Of a stretch of 64,000 nucleotides of DNA, positions 50,092 to 60,910 are shown piece after piece (positions within the stretch are counted from its first letter, which is position 1; the number at the start of each line of letters is the position of its first letter). Under the pieces are notes generated by a model. It was not told where the DNA came from. It saw only the letters and a program-made list of their open reading frames with translations, and did not search any database. A program made the position numbers and the translations under genes. The stretch comes from Epiperipatus broadwayi (lineage: Eukaryota; Onychophora; Udeonychophora; Euonychophora; Peripatidae), in contig JAQFVV010006638.1 in NCBI GenBank assembly GCA_028023455.1, positions 122,001-186,000 of the forward strand, given 5' to 3'.

Positions 50092-50459
50092 GTAAATACA
50101 CAAAGTTATATTATAATTCCTTCTATTTTACAGCAATTCCATCTATAGGCTTCATTTTACATTATACTTATAAATTATAATCATGTTTTTACATTATATA
50201 ATCACATATTTATATAAATTTCCTAATTTTCTCTTTTTTACATATTATAACTATATTTAATAATTTAAACTTATCATAATTAGAATGATAATTATCTATA
50301 TAAATATATGCATATAATTTACCTATAATTATACTTAACTTAAATTTGCCAGCTATCTAATAACACCCATTTTCCAGCCAATTTTACAGGACCTTTAACT
50401 ATATTCATACATTTTTCAAAATTCTCTTGTATATACAAAGATTCATAACATTACTTGAA

Positions 50460-50640
50460 TGTTTTTTTCACAATTTATTCTATGTCCACTATTTAAAAAA
50501 TGTAGATAAATTCCTGATCTCATATCTTTCCTTTTAATTGCACTATCATGTTCTTTACCTCTTTCTAATTCAGTTTTCTCTGTCTGACCAATATATATCT
50601 TGTTACAAATTCACAAATAATCTTATATACTAACCCAGCT
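50460..50640 (-). pseudogene. PLE2 GIY-YIG endonuclease, frameshifted
   Basis: Reading from 50640 down: GLVYKIICE, then after a one-base shift NKIYIGQTEKTELERGKEHD and SGIYLHFLNSGHRINCEK. These give GIY, YIG, the Arg and the His positions of PLE nucleases. The tail of the same domain (LNTGHRINCEKNVQVIKYIK) recurs on the plus strand from about 51074 in the inverted arm. Confidence 0.78.
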
Positions 50641-51526
50641 TTATCATTCTCATTATTATTTGCTATATTACATATCCATTTCCTTAATGATCTACTATTT
50701 TTCTATCCTATTCTAATATTATTAGGTAATTTTTCCTTTACCAATTCTTTATATACTTTATCAAAATATGGAATTGAAATCCATTTATTATTTATTGTTA
50801 ATTTGTGATTATTATAATATCTATCTTCATTTTTATTTTTAAAAAAATTACTTATATTTTTCTTTTTATATCCCATACTAATACAATCATTTTCAACCTC
50901 CAACTATTGTATTAATCCTACATCTTTATCTAAAGTTAATCTATCATTTTTCTCTTTAAATTCTTTTATTGCTGCCATTTTTGAGACCATGGTTGATATG
51001 AACTTGGATCTATTATACCTCTTTTATATTTCTCTTTAATATAATATCTTACAACAATATTACCTACATTTTTTAAATACTGGACATAGAATAAATTGTG
51101 AAAAAAACGTTCAAGTAATTAAATATATAAAGAAGTATAGTGAGAGGATATGTTATGAATCTTTGTATATACAACAGAATTTTGAAAAATGTATGAATAT
51201 AGTTAAAGATCCTGTAAAATTGGCTTGAAAATGGGTGTTATTAGATAGCTAGAAAATTTAAGTTAAGTATAGTTATAGGTAAATTATATGCATATATTTA
51301 TATAGATAATTATCATTCTAATTATGATAAGTTTAAATTATTAAATATAGTTATAACATGTAAAAAAAAGAAAATTAGGAAATTTATAAATAATATTAAA
51401 ATATAAATATGTGAATATATAATGTAAATACATGATTATAATTTATAAGTATAATGTAAAATGAAGCCTATAGATGGAGTTGCTGTAAAATAGAAGGAAT
51501 TATAATATAACTTTGTGCATTTACTT

Positions 51527-51560
51527 CTTGATAAGGCTCCAATATAGAAGTGAAATCTGG
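51527..51560 (+). ncRNA. PLE2 hairpin motif, right arm
   Basis: CTTGATAAGGCTCC, AATATA, then GAAGTGAAATCTGG. Counterpart of 50055-50091 with several substitutions. Confidence 0.35.
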
Positions 51561-51754
51561 TCTGATAAGGTTTATTAAACATAATATTTTTTTAAAAAGT
51601 TGTCTTATTAAATATTTTTTTATTGAATTATTTTTAATATATTACGATGCAAAGACAACATTATGAACAAGTTTTAATTTAAAATTTGATCATTTTTTGA
51701 TATATATATATATTGGGTTCATTATTATTTTTTACATTTAAATACTTGTATTAT

Positions 51755-51839
51755 CAGTTGTGTAAGATGGAGTGGATTGATGTAAGGAGCTTGAAAGTCT
51801 GAGTTCAACTCCCTTCTATTTTCATTAAGTTCTGTGGAG

Positions 51840-51840
<1 letters not shown>
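51755..51840 (+). repeat. Repeat R copy 5, best tRNA-like match
   Basis: GTTGTGTAAGATGGAGTGG and GGAGCTTGAAAGTCTGAG, followed by GAGTTCAACTCCC, close to the Pol III B-box consensus GGTTCRANYCC. This is the clearest hint that repeat R is SINE-like. Confidence 0.45.
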
Positions 51841-51877
<37 letters not shown>

Positions 51878-51887
51878 CTCCATATGT

Positions 51888-51930
<43 letters not shown>
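51836..51930. repeat. Palindromic (TA)n hairpins
   Basis: GGAGACAATATA and its inverse TATATTGTCTCC flank a TA tract (51843-51873). A second TA tract (51894-51929) is flanked by TATGTATACATA and its inverse. Confidence 0.9.
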
Positions 51931-51933
<3 letters not shown>

Positions 51934-53839
51934 ACATTATATTTGTATTCTTATTATATTTATAAATATATATATATATAATGTAGTAAGTTAGTATTTT
52001 TCACTCTTTAAAATGAAAAAAACATTGAGAAATGACAGTTGACAAGGTAATGACATCTGGGTTCACATATAGTTTATAGAAGTAACGGAAATGAAGTTAA
52101 CTTAGTATTTTAATATCGAATTGTATTGTAACAATGTAGAATGTGACATGCTTCAGCAAGCTCATGGAGCGAGATATAAAAATAATTTTATTTTTTTAGA
52201 AGATTAAGGAATCTATTTTTGCAACTATATCCTCAAAAAAACTTATACTGTTTTCAATTTAAAAGAACAGTGCATAATATAAAATCTATATTTTGAATGA
52301 ATTAATACTTATTAAAAGAAATTTCTAATATTTTTTTAAAGAAAGTAATTTCTAAATTACTTTCTTAGAAAATATTTTCATGTTCCATAAAAAATCATTC
52401 TAATCAGAGTTCTAATTGTAAACTTCATTTTAAAAATAACATGTTTATAAAAAATTGAACTAAATTTAATGTACTTTAGACTATAAAGAAAATGCAAAGT
52501 GGGTAAAACACCAATTTATCGTGGGATATATAAAATGCACTTGCCTAGACAAATATATATGTGTGAATACCATATTTTGCTGAATTCCTATAAAGTTATA
52601 TAAAATATATATCTTCGAAATGGGATTATAATTGTTAATAAAGAAACTGCATTAAGGAAGACAAAATTTAAATATAAGGAGGAAACTAAATGTCAACTTG
52701 GGATATCCTATTATTTTTTTAATGTCTAACAATGAAGGAATTAAAAATTGCATCTTTGAAAGATTTTTATTTGAAAATTCCAGGAACATCTCAGACTATT
52801 GTATTAACCTTTATAAATACCATTTAACTTTTAAAAAATTATAATCGGTAAAGATTAATTTCATTTTCTTTATTATCGTATTCATTTCATTAAAGAAATG
52901 AATAATAAGAGAGAATTAATAATTTAAAATATTTTTATTTTTATTTATGATTAATAAAGATTTAGATATTAGTTAATAAATATTTATATGAGAAAGGCAT
53001 GTAAAAATATAATGGGATAAAGTGAACTTGGAGGTAAGAGATTAAATTAATTTTAAATTCACATACTATTATTTTTATGACATGACACTACTGTGTTTAT
53101 ACTAATCCAAAAAGTCTAATAACTATAATGTATAAGTGTATAAATGACTAACATTGATATGAAATATATATTTTATATTAGTAAACATAAATTATGTACA
53201 ATCATTTTAATGAATGAAAACATTATATATAAATAATTGGATTATTATTTGTATAATCTAATTTATATATAATGGTGTTAATGTAAAAGTCTTAATATAT
53301 GGATACTTATATTTTATATACATTATAAAATCAGGAAGTATTATAAGTTAAAAAATATATCTACCATAAGTAAATAGAATATTTTAATGTTTTAATATAA
53401 GGAAGTAGATATATAAATATTTTTTATATATTGTAAAATTTAAGTTATTTATTTGTTAAATAAATAATAATTATGTTTTTATATTAAATTAAATGAAGTC
53501 TTCAATTTTATTTTATTTAATTTAAAGAGTTAGAGAGATTTGTTATTAATATTACTTTAGAATATTGATAGGAACCCCTGAAAAGAATCAATTGTTAAAC
53601 TTCCTTGAGTTCGAAATCTGAGCATAACAGTTAAGTCAATTAAGGTGAAAATTGATTTGATGTGGTTTAGATATAATACGTTATTTGTTGGGAAAAGATA
53701 TAGATTTATATCAAAATTAAATCACATCATTTGTGGCATCCTATATGAAGACCTTAATCAGACTATAGTGAGAAGCAACTGCCTTAACTTATCTCATTAA
53801 GAGGGTGCATACCATTACTATATATATATATATATATAT
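51931..53839. other. AT-rich DNA, no gene seen
   Basis: Short hairpins occur (for example an AAGTAATTT/AAATTACTTTC inversion near 52345). There is no frame with a motif. 53570-53810 is less AT-rich and may be an old repeat, but I cannot place it. Confidence 0.45.
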
Positions 53840-56689
53840 TGTAATGGGCACATACGCTGTTACATTTTTTTAGTATTAAACATAAAAAAATAAAAGTTCG
53901 CAAATAAAAACTTCTTTTTTAAAAATTAAAAATTGAAAATTAAAAATCATCTAAACTCTAATATATATAAAATCGCACAGATAAAAAAAATATTAAAATA
54001 AAACTTCATTAAAAATAGAAAAAGTATTTTAAAAGCAAAAACTTAAAAAGATTTAAACATAAAATATATATAAGTTTCTACAAAACAAATTAATTAATAT
54101 TATTGAAAAAATGGAAATGATTATTTTAATTAGTCCAAACAAACTAGCTCTTGGGCATTTAAATGTATAAGCAATGGACCGATAGGAAAACAATAGAAAC
54201 AAATGGCCAATGAAAGAAATCCATCAGGGAATTGGATCTCAATGGAAGGATCATCATCATCGATGATGTAATGTAAATTGGATCCGAAAGTTACATATAA
54301 AAAAAGTTTGGAAAAAAAAGTAATGAGTGAAGAAAATTGAAGAGATGTAACTATATGTTTTAGTGTGGAGTTGAAGAAGAAGGGATTAAAAAGACGCACT
54401 CTTTAATCCCTTCAGTTTTGTTAAAAGGAAAGAAATGTCATTGTTTTTTTTTCTATATTGAGGACCACAGGACATCGGGGGATTTAACACTGGCATCCAA
54501 ATGGCAAGCAATAAATAAAGAGGATTGTTTTAAAAATCATAAGAACTTTATGAACTCTAAGCTTTAAATCTATTTCTAAAACTCCAGTATACTAAACAAT
54601 AAGAACTTTAATTCTCAAACTTCTTCCGTATTTTAAAATAATTGAAATAAAATCCTATCTGACCAACTTAATTTATTTATAAGTAATTTTATTTGGTGTA
54701 TTTCTTTTGTAAAATCATTTCCATTTTTTTTGTTCTTTAAGTTTTTATTATGATTTTTGTTTTTCATTAAATTAATATAAATGTTAAACTTAAGTTGGGT
54801 GTGAATGGCTATATTGATTTGTAAAGTTTTATTAGGGGAGGGTAATCTTAGGTTATTTGTTTCATAGTTTAATTGGGTCAATGGATTGTATATATTGGCA
54901 TAATTAGTAGATGTAGTATGAGGTTCACTATGTGCAGAATCGAATTATATGCCACACAAGTCTATGAAATGCGATCGTAAGTCGGCAAAAATGACCGCAG
55001 TCCTTTCCTATGGAGTTCTTTTTTATTGCTCTTTTCATCAGATAGTAGTATTCCTATCTGGATGAGAGTCAATTTCTTCTCTTAACCCTGCTGCTCAGAT
55101 GTACATTCCTGAAAGTATGGTATTTCACATTGTCGTATTCATATTATATTGAATACATCGATATATCAGATGGATTGATGTTGGTTTAGCTACGAGCTTT
55201 TGGCCTAAGGTTAAATAAAGAATAAAATATTTCTTTTCAAATGCAAATCTATGTAATATATTCATACTCAACACTCTAAATAAAAATGCATTAAATTTAA
55301 GTTGGGTATAGATGCTTGCATGGATTCATTATCGGTTAATTATGTTTTTGGTTTTCATATTTGATCAAAATATATAGACATTCGGTAAATAATGATACCT
55401 TATGGTTAGTATCTAAAATGTATTTATTCGGATGTCTTTTAAGTTATTGGTGTCCATGCAGCATCTTATGATGAATGCCATTGGGTTTCTTATAAATTTC
55501 CCTCTGCATTTCCATCAATGACTTTATATTTTGATCATTTATGTTTATTTTGAAATGTTTTTAACTGTGTAATCTATGTAACCAAGCTATACTTAACATT
55601 ATAAAACAAACTTTTATAAATCCATCTGTGCGAACTTATAAAAACTAAAATGTAAATTAAAATCTAAAATAAAAGATTAAAATGTAGTTAAATGCTAAAG
55701 TAAACATACTAAAATGATAATGTAAATAATATTTTATTTCTACAAATGCAGACAGTATTGAAATAAACTGAGAGAGGGCAAACCTATCAAGCATTTGGCC
55801 AATCAGATCGCAATACTGAGACAGAGAATTTAATAAGAAGAGTGGTTCCACTCTTTTTTTTACTTGTCTGTCTATATATACAAGCCAGTCCAAAGTACTT
55901 AGGTCTGCCAGCATGAATCTTAAATATCTTTACAATAAACTCCCCGAGTTCTAATTATAAACATACAGCATGAAATCTTTCGATTTACTACGCAGTAGTT
56001 TTTAGATGTATGTAAATAATATTTTATTTCTACAAATGCAGACAGTATTGAAATAAGCTGAGAGAGTGCAAATCTCTCAAGCATTTGGCCAATCAGATCG
56101 CAATACTGGGACAGAGAATTTAATAAGAAAAGAGCAGTTCGACTATTTTCTTTACTTGTCTGTCTATATATCCAGGCCAGTCCAAAGTACTTAGATCTGC
56201 CAGCATGAATCTTAAATATCTTCACACTAAACCCATTGACTTCTAATTATAAACATACAGTGTGAATTCTTTTGATTTATTATGCAGTAGTTTTTAGATG
56301 TTATAACTTGCAGCAATATATGTAAATAATATTTTATTTCTACAAATGCAGACAGTATTGAAATAAACTGAGAGAGTGCAAACCTCATGATAATGCTAAA
56401 TTTTATATACATATATGTGTAAATAAATTTTTGTGTGTTAATTACTGGCAGTGGCTTATTTTATTCTTTTTTAAAAAAAAATATTCTTAGATAAGAAAGT
56501 ATAAAATATAAATTTCTGCTCTACTCCATGTGCTAGTGACATTGGGCTAATGGTCAAATTCAAAATATATAAAACAAATTTTTTTTAAACTTACATATCT
56601 GCCTACTATATAAATTTTCTAGGTTCTAAGTAGCCTAGTGGCGCCCTCATAGTGCAGATACGTTAAGATCCTAAAACCGGACCGTTATA
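53840..56689 (+). mobile_element. TGTAAC-family element, copy C
   Basis: Starts TGTAATGGGC in a TA tract and ends CCGGACCGTTATA. Its landmarks match copies A and B: TATAAAAAAA at 54296 (offset about 456), the AAGACGCAC block at about 54392, CATCCAAATGGCAAGCAA near 54494, the GATCAAAATATATAGACATT block near 55365, GTGTAAATAAATTTT at 56416, and the GCGCC block at 56641. It is longer than the others because of the 667-bp insertion at 55721-56387. Coding capacity is nil; the minus-strand frames are background. Confidence 0.72.
55721..56387 (-). mobile_element. 667-bp repeat-spacer insert with 6-bp duplication
   Basis: TGATAA lies on both sides (55715-55720 and 56388-56393), while the matching place in copy B has no insert. 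Inside, three copies of a ~67-bp repeat (starting at 55721, 56011 and 56321, TGTAAATAATATTTTATTTC...) alternate with two spacers of about 230 bp, giving periods of 290 and 310 bp. On the minus strand the insert begins TG and ends CA. Each spacer has a TATATAG-type box (minus, near 55872) and the repeat has an AATAAAAT signal. No protein is encoded. A tandem miniature LTR element (TRIM-like) fits, as would a tandem monomer retroelement of retrozyme type, but no hammerhead core was found in it. Confidence 0.65.
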
Positions 56690-56699
56690 ATATATATAT

Positions 56700-57083
56700 A
56701 TGTTAATTCTAATATTTTCACAGATATCATATTATTATTATTTGTGGGATATTATGTGTAGTAAAATAGCTAAATGCTGATGTTTCAGTACAATATCAAG
56801 TACCTTCCTCAGAGCATCCTCTTTCTCAAATTATAAGAATGGGTGTGAGATTTAAAATCATTTTTATCACTTACTTTCTTTTAATTTTTAAATTCTATTG
56901 TTGAGAGGTTTCAAAATGTATTTTCTCTTCCAATAGCTTCTTCCAAATGTTGTTAATCTTCTTTAATTCACACCTTTCTTTTATGCTTTTGGGCCTTTTA
57001 AAAATCTCTATAACTTCTCTTAGCAATATCTGGTCATATTGTTCAACTTTTGCTAAAATACTTGTTTTTTCATCCTGCAAATT
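56700..57083 (-). pseudogene. PLE 3'-end fragment (endonuclease tail)
   Basis: Minus-strand frame 57080-56895 encodes KVEQYDQILLREVIEIFKRP then KINNIWKKLLEEK. This matches the C-terminal tail of PLE proteins (R-x-E-A-I-E-I...LS-W-P-L). It is followed by about 80 nt and then the hairpin motif at 56814-56776. The coding start is cut off at a (TA)n (57084-57099), so it is a 5'-truncated insertion next to copy C. Confidence 0.6.
56776..56814 (-). ncRNA. Hammerhead-like motif of PLE fragment
   Basis: Minus strand: CTGAGGA (fits the CUGANGA core), then AGGTAC, loop TTGATATT, GTACT, then GAAACATCAGC. Core box, stem II and GAAA are all present in the order of hammerhead ribozymes. Stem III and the cleavage strand are not obvious. 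Confidence 0.5.
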
Positions 57084-57165
57084 ATATATATATATATATC
57101 ATAACACTTTTTTCATATACACATCAATGCAAACAAATTTTCTTAACCTTCGTTATTTTCCTTAC

Positions 57166-57200
57166 AGGTTCGACTGTCCAGCAGTCTTCATCAGAGCTCT
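57166..57200 (-). ncRNA. Hammerhead-like motif, second fragment
   Basis: Minus strand: GAGCTCTGATGAAGACTG, loop CTGGA, CAGTC, then GAACCTGTAAGG. A perfect CTGATGA box and a 5-bp stem II are present, but the second box is GAAC instead of GAAA. It lies in a small piece bordered by (TA)n at 57084-57099. Confidence 0.45.
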
Positions 57201-57712
57201 AATCTTCTTCACTACTTTAATTAAAATGTCTACTAATTTAATTTATTTAATATAACCTAAAATAAATTTAAATTCTAATGTTAGTATTTTTTTTAAAAAA
57301 AAACATATAAAAATTAATGGTTCTCATCAATGAGCAACCATGTCCCACTGGATGGCGCAGTTATCACACTAAAACTATAAAATATGATCATTCATGGGCC
57401 ATTAATTATAATCATTTTGATGTGTTTTTCGTAATGCGAAAATAAAAACAAAAGAAAATCACCTTTTTTAAATATTATTTAATTTTAAATATTATTTTTT
57501 ATTAACGTATACAAATTAAATGATAATAATAAATGTAAAATAAAATAAAGAAATTACAATTTTATTCGTCTTTTTTAATTTTCTTTTTATTAGAAAAATC
57601 AATTTTCTATCTGAGATTTTTTTACTGGGGTTATGGCTTTTTTTTGTTGTTGTTGTTTACCGCTATTTTTTATTTCAAATAGAATCACAACTAAAAGTAA
57701 AAGTTGTTACGG
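57201..57712. other. No gene recognised
   Basis: Mixed AT-rich sequence. A T-rich run with (TTG)n lies near 57640-57657. Confidence 0.45.
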
Positions 57713-57803
57713 TTAGTTTTAGGATTAGCTTTAGGGTTAGCGTTAGGGTTAGTTTTAGGGTTAGTTTAGGGTTAGTTTTAGAGTTAGCTTTAGGGTTAGG
57801 TTT
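57713..57803 (+). repeat. Degenerate TTAGGG-type repeats
   Basis: About 13 units of the type GGTTAG, TTTTAGGGTTAG and CGTTAGGGTTAG. TTAGGG is the ancestral animal telomere repeat. Irregular spacing suggests an old interstitial array or a telomere-like minisatellite. Confidence 0.85.
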
Positions 57804-60690
57804 GCAGTTAAAATAAAAAATATCAAAATCGTATTTTTGTAAATATTTTTTTTACTAACATCTATAAAATAAATGATAACAATAAATGTAAACTATATTC
57901 AACAAAGTATAACAGTAGTCGGAGAAAAGAAAGAAACTAAAACTTTTTTAAACAACGATATATATATATAATGTTTATAATATATGCTTTTTATGACATT
58001 TAAAAAACAGTGTACAATTATACTTTTCTTACTGAATATTTTTCTGTTAATGCTTTTTTTTATTTCAAAAATATGCAGCTCGTGGAAATGTTATGAACAG
58101 TACGTTACTTGATGCATTACCTAATTCCAATTCACTTTATACATATATCTCGTCAACATTTACTACTTAAAACTTCAATACACTACGGTGTAAAAAGTCT
58201 GTTAATTATTACTTTACAAAATCTGAACATTCTAATACTTTAAAATATAAAAAAATCCAATGAAAATAACATTTCCATCCAATTAAAAAAACACACCCTC
58301 TCCCCAAGCCATATTTGCTGCGTAAACATACATGCTGTACTGTGATGTGACATAGAGGCCTGCAATCTTTAGTACAACATAAAAGGTTGTATTGTAGAAA
58401 ATGCAGGTTCAAACATGTCAGCCGTGGAAACGGCATTGTGTGAAAACAGTGCCACCCCGTGGGATATGTTGGTTCATCGATGACATCCAAACTAATAATA
58501 AAATTCAAAGTTATGTATTTCTTCTCTTTATATACATTCTTCAATGAAAAATTCTGCTAATAAATTGGAGGTTACACAGTTGCTAGGCAACAAACATTGT
58601 CTAAAGATTTCTTTCTAACTCTCCTCACTCAGTGCATAGAAAAAAATAACAATAAAATTGTAGACTTTTTAAATCTGCAAAAATCTTTAAAAAATATTGT
58701 TCATCCTGCTTTCAAAAAATATTTAAAGCAGTCCATTTCTGAAAACCTTTCTTGGATGACAATATTTTTTTCAATAATATTTAAAATCCATTTTGATAAA
58801 GTAAATCTTTTTTGGTGCATGTACGTATATTTCAATTTGTTTGGGGACAGATTCATCATTTACAGTCATATTTATTAAACATGTAATTGCAAAATAAGCA
58901 GACATTTTTTTCATTTTAAACTCGAATTCCAATAAGATGCATAATAAGGCAAATAAATGAATCCAGGTTATTTTTCTAAAATATTAAAATAGTTATTTAT
59001 TTTTTGATAAAACATCTTTTTTTTCCATTAACCATTTTTCTTCTTCTTTTAAAAGATACAGCAATTAAAATGACAGTTGGCTATATTTTAATGTTTGCTT
59101 ATTTTATATAGCATTTTAGCAACTATATTTTTATATAATTTATCTTCAAAATATCTTGCTTAAAAAGTCCAAATATAAAATTTGTTTCAAAGATAAATAT
59201 TATTAACTGTAAACATTACAAATAATTATTAAATTTTATTAAGAAAAAGATATTTATTTTATAGCTCATTTACAATGTCTTATAAAGTACACAGGTAAAT
59301 TGTGTTTCCATGTTTTACAATATTTTTTAATAAAATAATGTCTTTTAAATTTTTTAACTTTACAAATACAGATTTACCCATTATATATAGAATATCTCTA
59401 GATAATAATTGTATATAAATTTGAAATACTCCATGTAAAGAAATATTGAAATTCTCATATAGAACTGGAAAAATGTGCTTCTATAAACTATACAGTTTTC
59501 TCTCTCCAGTTTTACCCTACAACAGCCTATAAATTTTTGATCCATAACTTACTAATGAATTTCATCCAAGCTTCAGAATAGTTTACTGATAGAAAATTTA
59601 GTCGATTTATTCATATATATCATTGAACTAAATATTACTTTTCTTTATCCTTTTCACTTGTTTTTAAAAATAAAAATATATTAAAACATTTACATAATTT
59701 ACTGTTAGTTTTTACTATATTACTAATGTATTGTAAAATAACTTGATACTGTTTAACAATAATTTTTCTAACACAATAACTACTACTCCCTAACCAAATT
59801 AATTACATACAGTATTTATACCCATTTTTTAAAAAAGATTTGATTGGATAAAAATAATCAGACTACAAACTGATTTACATATTTTCTAATTAAGGACTTA
59901 AAAATTGGAAATAAAATAATGAGTCATCATTTAAATAATAAATATAAGAAATATGTAATACCTAATTTGTTTTATAACCAAAGAAAAATAATTTAAAATA
60001 ATACATTTTATTATGTCTTACTAGTTTATTAAATTCTAATAAAATATTTACTTTAATGTATCCATTTTAACTTGCATTTATTAGTTTATAATATCTTTAA
60101 AAATTAAATAATATTCATTTCAGATTTATCTTATCATGTTCAAATGATTCCATTTTTGTCACTAATTTTAGAAAGTAATTTAAAATCTTTCTCTAAATTC
60201 ATGCACACATATTTTCAGTCATGTGATCTGTTTTCCAGACAAATGATACATTTTTTTTTTAAACTTACTGTCTGCAATAAATTGAAATGAATATTTAATT
60301 ACAAAATAATACATATTATAAAATATTAAATATAATAATAAAATTTAGAATGGCAAATTTTGACATTTTTTCATAATAATAACTAAAATTTAAACATTTG
60401 ACATAGCCTAAAAATCAAAAACTTTAATAAATAATTATTATGCAGTTTTAACTTACTTTAAAGACAAATGTATTAACTTATTTAACTATATTTAAAATTG
60501 TATTATAAATTAATGATTTTAAAATACTTATTTAGCAGGATATTAAACATATTTCACAAGTATAACTAACATCATTTACTTTATCCATAAAATATTAAAT
60601 TATTCTGCTTTCTTGCTACAATTTTAACATTTAAAATAGTTTTTAAAATATCCCTAGTCTTTTTATGTATTCATTTTAATAAGTTTTAAA
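57804..60690. other. AT-rich DNA, no supported gene
   Basis: 58200-58600 is distinctly less AT-rich and includes CpGs. A 111-codon minus frame (58209-58544) and a 93-codon plus frame without ATG (58597-58878, containing NIVHPAFKKYLKQ) are open, but neither resembles a family I know. From about 58900 on, the sequence is nearly pure A/T. Confidence 0.4.
58579..58591. promoter_or_regulatory. X-box-like palindrome GTTGCTAGGCAAC
   Basis: A 13-bp match to the RFX-factor X-box pattern (GTTGCC/T, short spacer, GGCAAC). It sits at the edge of the less AT-rich 58.2-58.6 kb segment. A single site could be chance. Confidence 0.3.
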
Positions 60691-60744
60691 TCTCTTTTAA
60701 TATTACTATTACAATTATAACACTTATAATATCTTAATTTTAAA

Positions 60745-60783
<39 letters not shown>

Positions 60784-60910
60784 AATATTAAAATTGATAT
60801 ATTAGCATATATATATATATATATATATATATGCTAAAAAATCAATTTCTTAAAATTTTTAAATTAAGGTATTATAAGTCTTATAATTGTAATAGTAATA
60901 TTAAAAGAGA
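60691..60910. mobile_element. Foldback element with nested TA hairpins
   Basis: Outer arms of about 58 bp start TCTCTTTTAATATTAC and end GTAATATTAAAAGAGA with few mismatches. The centre holds a (TA)n (60751-60780) and a perfect TTAGCATATA...TATATGCTAA hairpin (60802-60837). There is no ORF. A small MITE-like palindrome is likely. Confidence 0.75.

Larger units (their letters stand above)
49978..51646 (-). mobile_element. Penelope-like element PLE2, decayed, inverted arms
   Basis: The left arm (49978-50505) and right arm (51064-51646) are inverted copies. Both contain GTTTAATA, AAGACAACTTTTTAAA and TAGGCTTCATTTTACATTAT in their respective orientations. Between them lies minus-strand PLE coding. 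Near 51035-50940 is a P-SSYQPWSQKMAAIKEF-like block. Then comes a frame at 50903-50703 (ISIPYFDKVYKELVKEK, matching the ISLPF region of PLE1), then the GIY-YIG domain at about 50640-50460. It has the same head-on arrangement as PLE1 but is older: the coding part carries stops and frameshifts, and the RT is missing. Confidence 0.8.

Noticed and set aside
58209-58544. 111-codon minus-strand frame in a less AT-rich segment
   Set aside because: It is Cys/His/Phe-rich without a regular zinc-finger spacing. I could not connect it to a family, so it is described only as unassigned sequence.
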